Positions 62,439-64,000 of a stretch of 64,000 nt of DNA are shown here, piece after piece. Position numbers and translations under genes: made by a program. Every line of letters begins with the position of its first letter. The first letter of the stretch is position 1. Source of the stretch: Heterotrichella gracilis (taxonomy: Eukaryota; Sar; Xanthophyceae; Tribonematales; Xanthonemataceae); NCBI GenBank assembly GCA_032358255.1, contig JAULBX010022186.1, positions 186,001 through 250,000 on the forward strand, in the 5' to 3' direction. The notes under the pieces are model-generated. The model worked only from the letters and a program-made list of their open reading frames with translations. It had not been told where the DNA came from and ran no database searches.

Positions 62439-63436
62439 TGTTCAAAAAGATTATAATATTTTTATTTTGTTTTGGCTTTGTAAATTCATTTGCGCAGGAT
62501 CCACAATTCACGCAATTTTATGCTGCGCCTATGTATTTAAATCCTGCTTTTACGGGTTTAACTTACGAGCACAGATTTACTGCAAACTACCGAAATCAAT
62601 GGCCGGGCATAAAAACAGCATACAATACTTATATGGCCTCTTACGATTACAATGTTAGTAATATGAATAGTGGTATTGGTGGTTTTGTTTTGCAGGACAG
62701 AGCAGGCACTTCCAATTTAGTTACAACCTTGGGTGGCGTAAATTATGCTTACCGCGTTAAGCTTGGAAAATTCTCAGAAGCGAGAGGTGGCGTAGCTTTG
62801 GTAATGAATCAAAAAAAGATAGATCAAACAAGATTGATATTTAACGACCAGTTAATTACAGGTTCATCTGTTTCACAAGACGCTTTAGCTGCAGACAAGA
62901 TCAGTTTTTTTGACATGGGTATTGGAGCTTTATTTAATTCTACTAATTATTGGATAGGTTTTGCTGCTCGACATGTAAACCAGCCTAACGCCAGTATGGT
63001 TGGCAATATTGAGCCTTTGCCAATTTCCGGAAGTTTACATGGTGGTTACCGTTTTATTATTACAGCCAGAGGTTCAGGAAAAACAAAATTGGAAGAATTT
63101 GTAAGTGCGAGTTTTAATATACGCCACGAACAAAAATACGATCAGTTGGATATTGGGGCCTATTATTTTAAATCGTTCGTTAATGTAGGTTTATGGTACC
63201 GTGGCTTGCCTTTTAAACACTATAAGCTTGGTTATCCAAACCGTGAGAGTGTTGCTCTTTTAGTAGGACTTGAAGTTCCTGACAAAAATTTCAGGATCGG
63301 TTACAGTTATGATGCAACTGTTTCTAATTTAAAAATAAACAACACACAAGGCGCGCACGAAGTTTCTATTGTATATGAAATTGCTTCTAAACGAAAGCGC
63401 AATAGAAAAGTGCTTGTTAGTTGTCCAAAATTCTAA
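62438..63436 (+). CDS. PorP/SprF family T9SS outer-membrane protein
   Basis: 332 residues. Signal peptide (IIIFLFCFGFVNSFAQ), then DPQFTQFYAAPMYLNPAFTG, the hallmark opening of PorP/SprF proteins, followed by beta-strands of an outer-membrane barrel. Such proteins pair with a type B cargo encoded nearby and hold it at the surface. Here the partner is the PKD giant two genes upstream. Confidence 0.95.
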   Translation: MFKKIIIFLFCFGFVNSFAQDPQFTQFYAAPMYLNPAFTGLTYEHRFTANYRNQWPGIKTAYNTYMASYDYNVSNMNSGIGGFVLQDRAGTSNLVTTLGGVNYAYRVKLGKFSEARGGVALVMNQKKIDQTRLIFNDQLITGSSVSQDALAADKISFFDMGIGALFNSTNYWIGFAARHVNQPNASMVGNIEPLPISGSLHGGYRFIITARGSGKTKLEEFVSASFNIRHEQKYDQLDIGAYYFKSFVNVGLWYRGLPFKHYKLGYPNRESVALLVGLEVPDKNFRIGYSYDATVSNLKINNTQGAHEVSIVYEIASKRKRNRKVLVSCPKF

Positions 63437-63448
63437 TTCAAAAATTTT

Positions 63449-63928
63449 ATGATCGAATTAAAAACCCCGGCGAATAAGCTTGCTTTTAAAAAATTGGTGA
63501 AAGCAGAATGTACAAAGCAGATTGAGCAGCGCATTGCGAATGCCAAAGCAGCAGTTGCGCAAGCGCAGGATAATGCCAACAGCAATGATAAAAGCACCGC
63601 CGGCGATAAATATGAAATATCGCGCGCTATGGGACAATTGGATAGTGACATGAATTCAAAACAATTGAATGAAGCAGAACAGGAATTAAATTATTTAGAA
63701 AAAATTGACGTAAGTAAATTAGAAGATACCATTAAGGTAGGTTCTGTTTTTGAACTTTCAGGTATTTTATTTTTTGTGGCTATTGGTTTAGGTCCTTTAA
63801 AGATCGATGACAAAAGGGTAATGGTTGTTTCATCACGTTCACCTTTTTACGAAAATATTAAGACCATGCAAGCTGGACAGGTATTTGAATTCCAGGATAA
63901 GATGGATGAGATAAAAATGGTTTTTTGA
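63449..63928 (+). CDS. GreA/GreB-like protein
   Basis: 159 residues. The N-terminal helical hairpin (KAECTKQIEQRIANAKAAVA, then SAGDKYEISRAMGQLDSDM-like wording) and C-terminal FKBP-like part match a Bacteroidota family related to transcript-cleavage factors GreA/GreB. It is often mislabelled 3-oxoacyl-ACP synthase in databases. Whether the acidic tip residues at the hairpin suffice for cleavage is unclear. Confidence 0.75.
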   Translation: MIELKTPANKLAFKKLVKAECTKQIEQRIANAKAAVAQAQDNANSNDKSTAGDKYEISRAMGQLDSDMNSKQLNEAEQELNYLEKIDVSKLEDTIKVGSVFELSGILFFVAIGLGPLKIDDKRVMVVSSRSPFYENIKTMQAGQVFEFQDKMDEIKMVF

Positions 63929-64000
63929 TTACCCTATACTCTTCAACGCCTCAATCGTTCTCGCCAACATTGCATCATCAAAATCCAAATGTGTCACCAT
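63929..64000 (-). CDS. C-terminal end of a probable threonine aldolase (partial)
   Basis: The minus-strand frame enters from the window end and reads MVTHLDFDDAMLARTIEALK before ending SIG and TAA (63929-63931). The xVTHLDF...LExLK wording resembles the last helix of low-specificity L-threonine aldolases. Only 23 residues are visible, so the call is tentative. Confidence 0.45.
   Translation of the reverse strand: MVTHLDFDDAMLARTIEALKSIG

Noticed and set aside
1-64000. CRISPR arrays, complete prophage, insertion sequence or tRNA genes
   Set aside because: I saw no spaced direct-repeat array, transposase, integrase or capsid-like reading frame, and no cloverleaf with a TTCGANNC arm in intergenic DNA.

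Overview
The window is an AT-rich stretch of a Bacteroidota chromosome. The evidence is lineage-typical: type IX secretion (T9SS) sorting tails of both type A and type B, a PorP/SprF-family outer-membrane protein, a CsbD/DUF4476/HU-SPOR gene complement, promoter-like TAnnTTTG boxes instead of the E. coli -10, and few Shine-Dalgarno sequences. A tandem ice-binding (DUF3494) protein hints at a cold or freezing habitat. I cannot place the organism more finely.

Layout. 1-3.7 kb: the 3' end of a DnaE2-type error-prone polymerase, a small lipoprotein, a single-domain response regulator, a secreted two-domain ice-binding protein, a CsbD-like stress protein and a conserved hypothetical. 4-6.5 kb: an Mla/MCE lipid transporter (permease, ATPase, MCE protein). 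6.6-10.9 kb: a tightly packed biosynthetic operon with a UbiA-like membrane protein, a type III polyketide synthase, a methyltransferase, an FAD-dependent oxidoreductase and a small membrane protein. 10.9-20.9 kb: housekeeping and envelope genes (DEAD-box helicase, HU/SPOR protein, DUF1571/LysM-like protein, T9SS subtilase, MFS transporter, CoA-binding protein, ElaA-type acetyltransferase, uracil-DNA glycosylase). 21-25.8 kb: small and accessory genes (a 41-residue lipoprotein, a PemK/MazF-like protein beside a coiled-coil membrane protein, a trypsin-like protease, a lysine-rich 58-residue protein, VF530, RNase HI). 25.9-28.5 kb: a STAS-like protein, a HisKA_2-type kinase and an OmpR-type regulator in one operon, followed by a degenerate DEAD-box-like protein. 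28.5-31 kb: an MBOAT and AlgJ/X-like pair for O-acetylation of an exported polymer. 33.4-35.5 kb: a PaaZ-like fusion enzyme.

The striking part is 31.8-55.9 kb. Apart from paaZ it consists entirely of twelve related signalling genes. Seven encode signal peptide - TPR array - one membrane helix - coiled-coil linker - SpoIIE-type PP2C phosphatase. Three encode the same layout but stop at the end of the linker, always at a similar sequence (ALLPSEKYI..), with no phosphatase domain and no remnant of one downstream. One flanking gene replaces the TPRs with a multi-pass membrane domain, and the other replaces them with a PAS domain. The predicted topology puts the TPR sensors in the periplasm and the phosphatases in the cytosol. 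No RsbW-like kinase or classic RsbV is seen in the array, so its target is unknown.

The window ends with a RidA-family protein, the RNase P RNA, a T9SS trio (13 PKD-like repeats with a type B sorting tail, a PD40 propeller protein without OmpA domain, and PorP/SprF), a GreA/GreB-like protein, and the last codons of a probable threonine aldolase on the minus strand.
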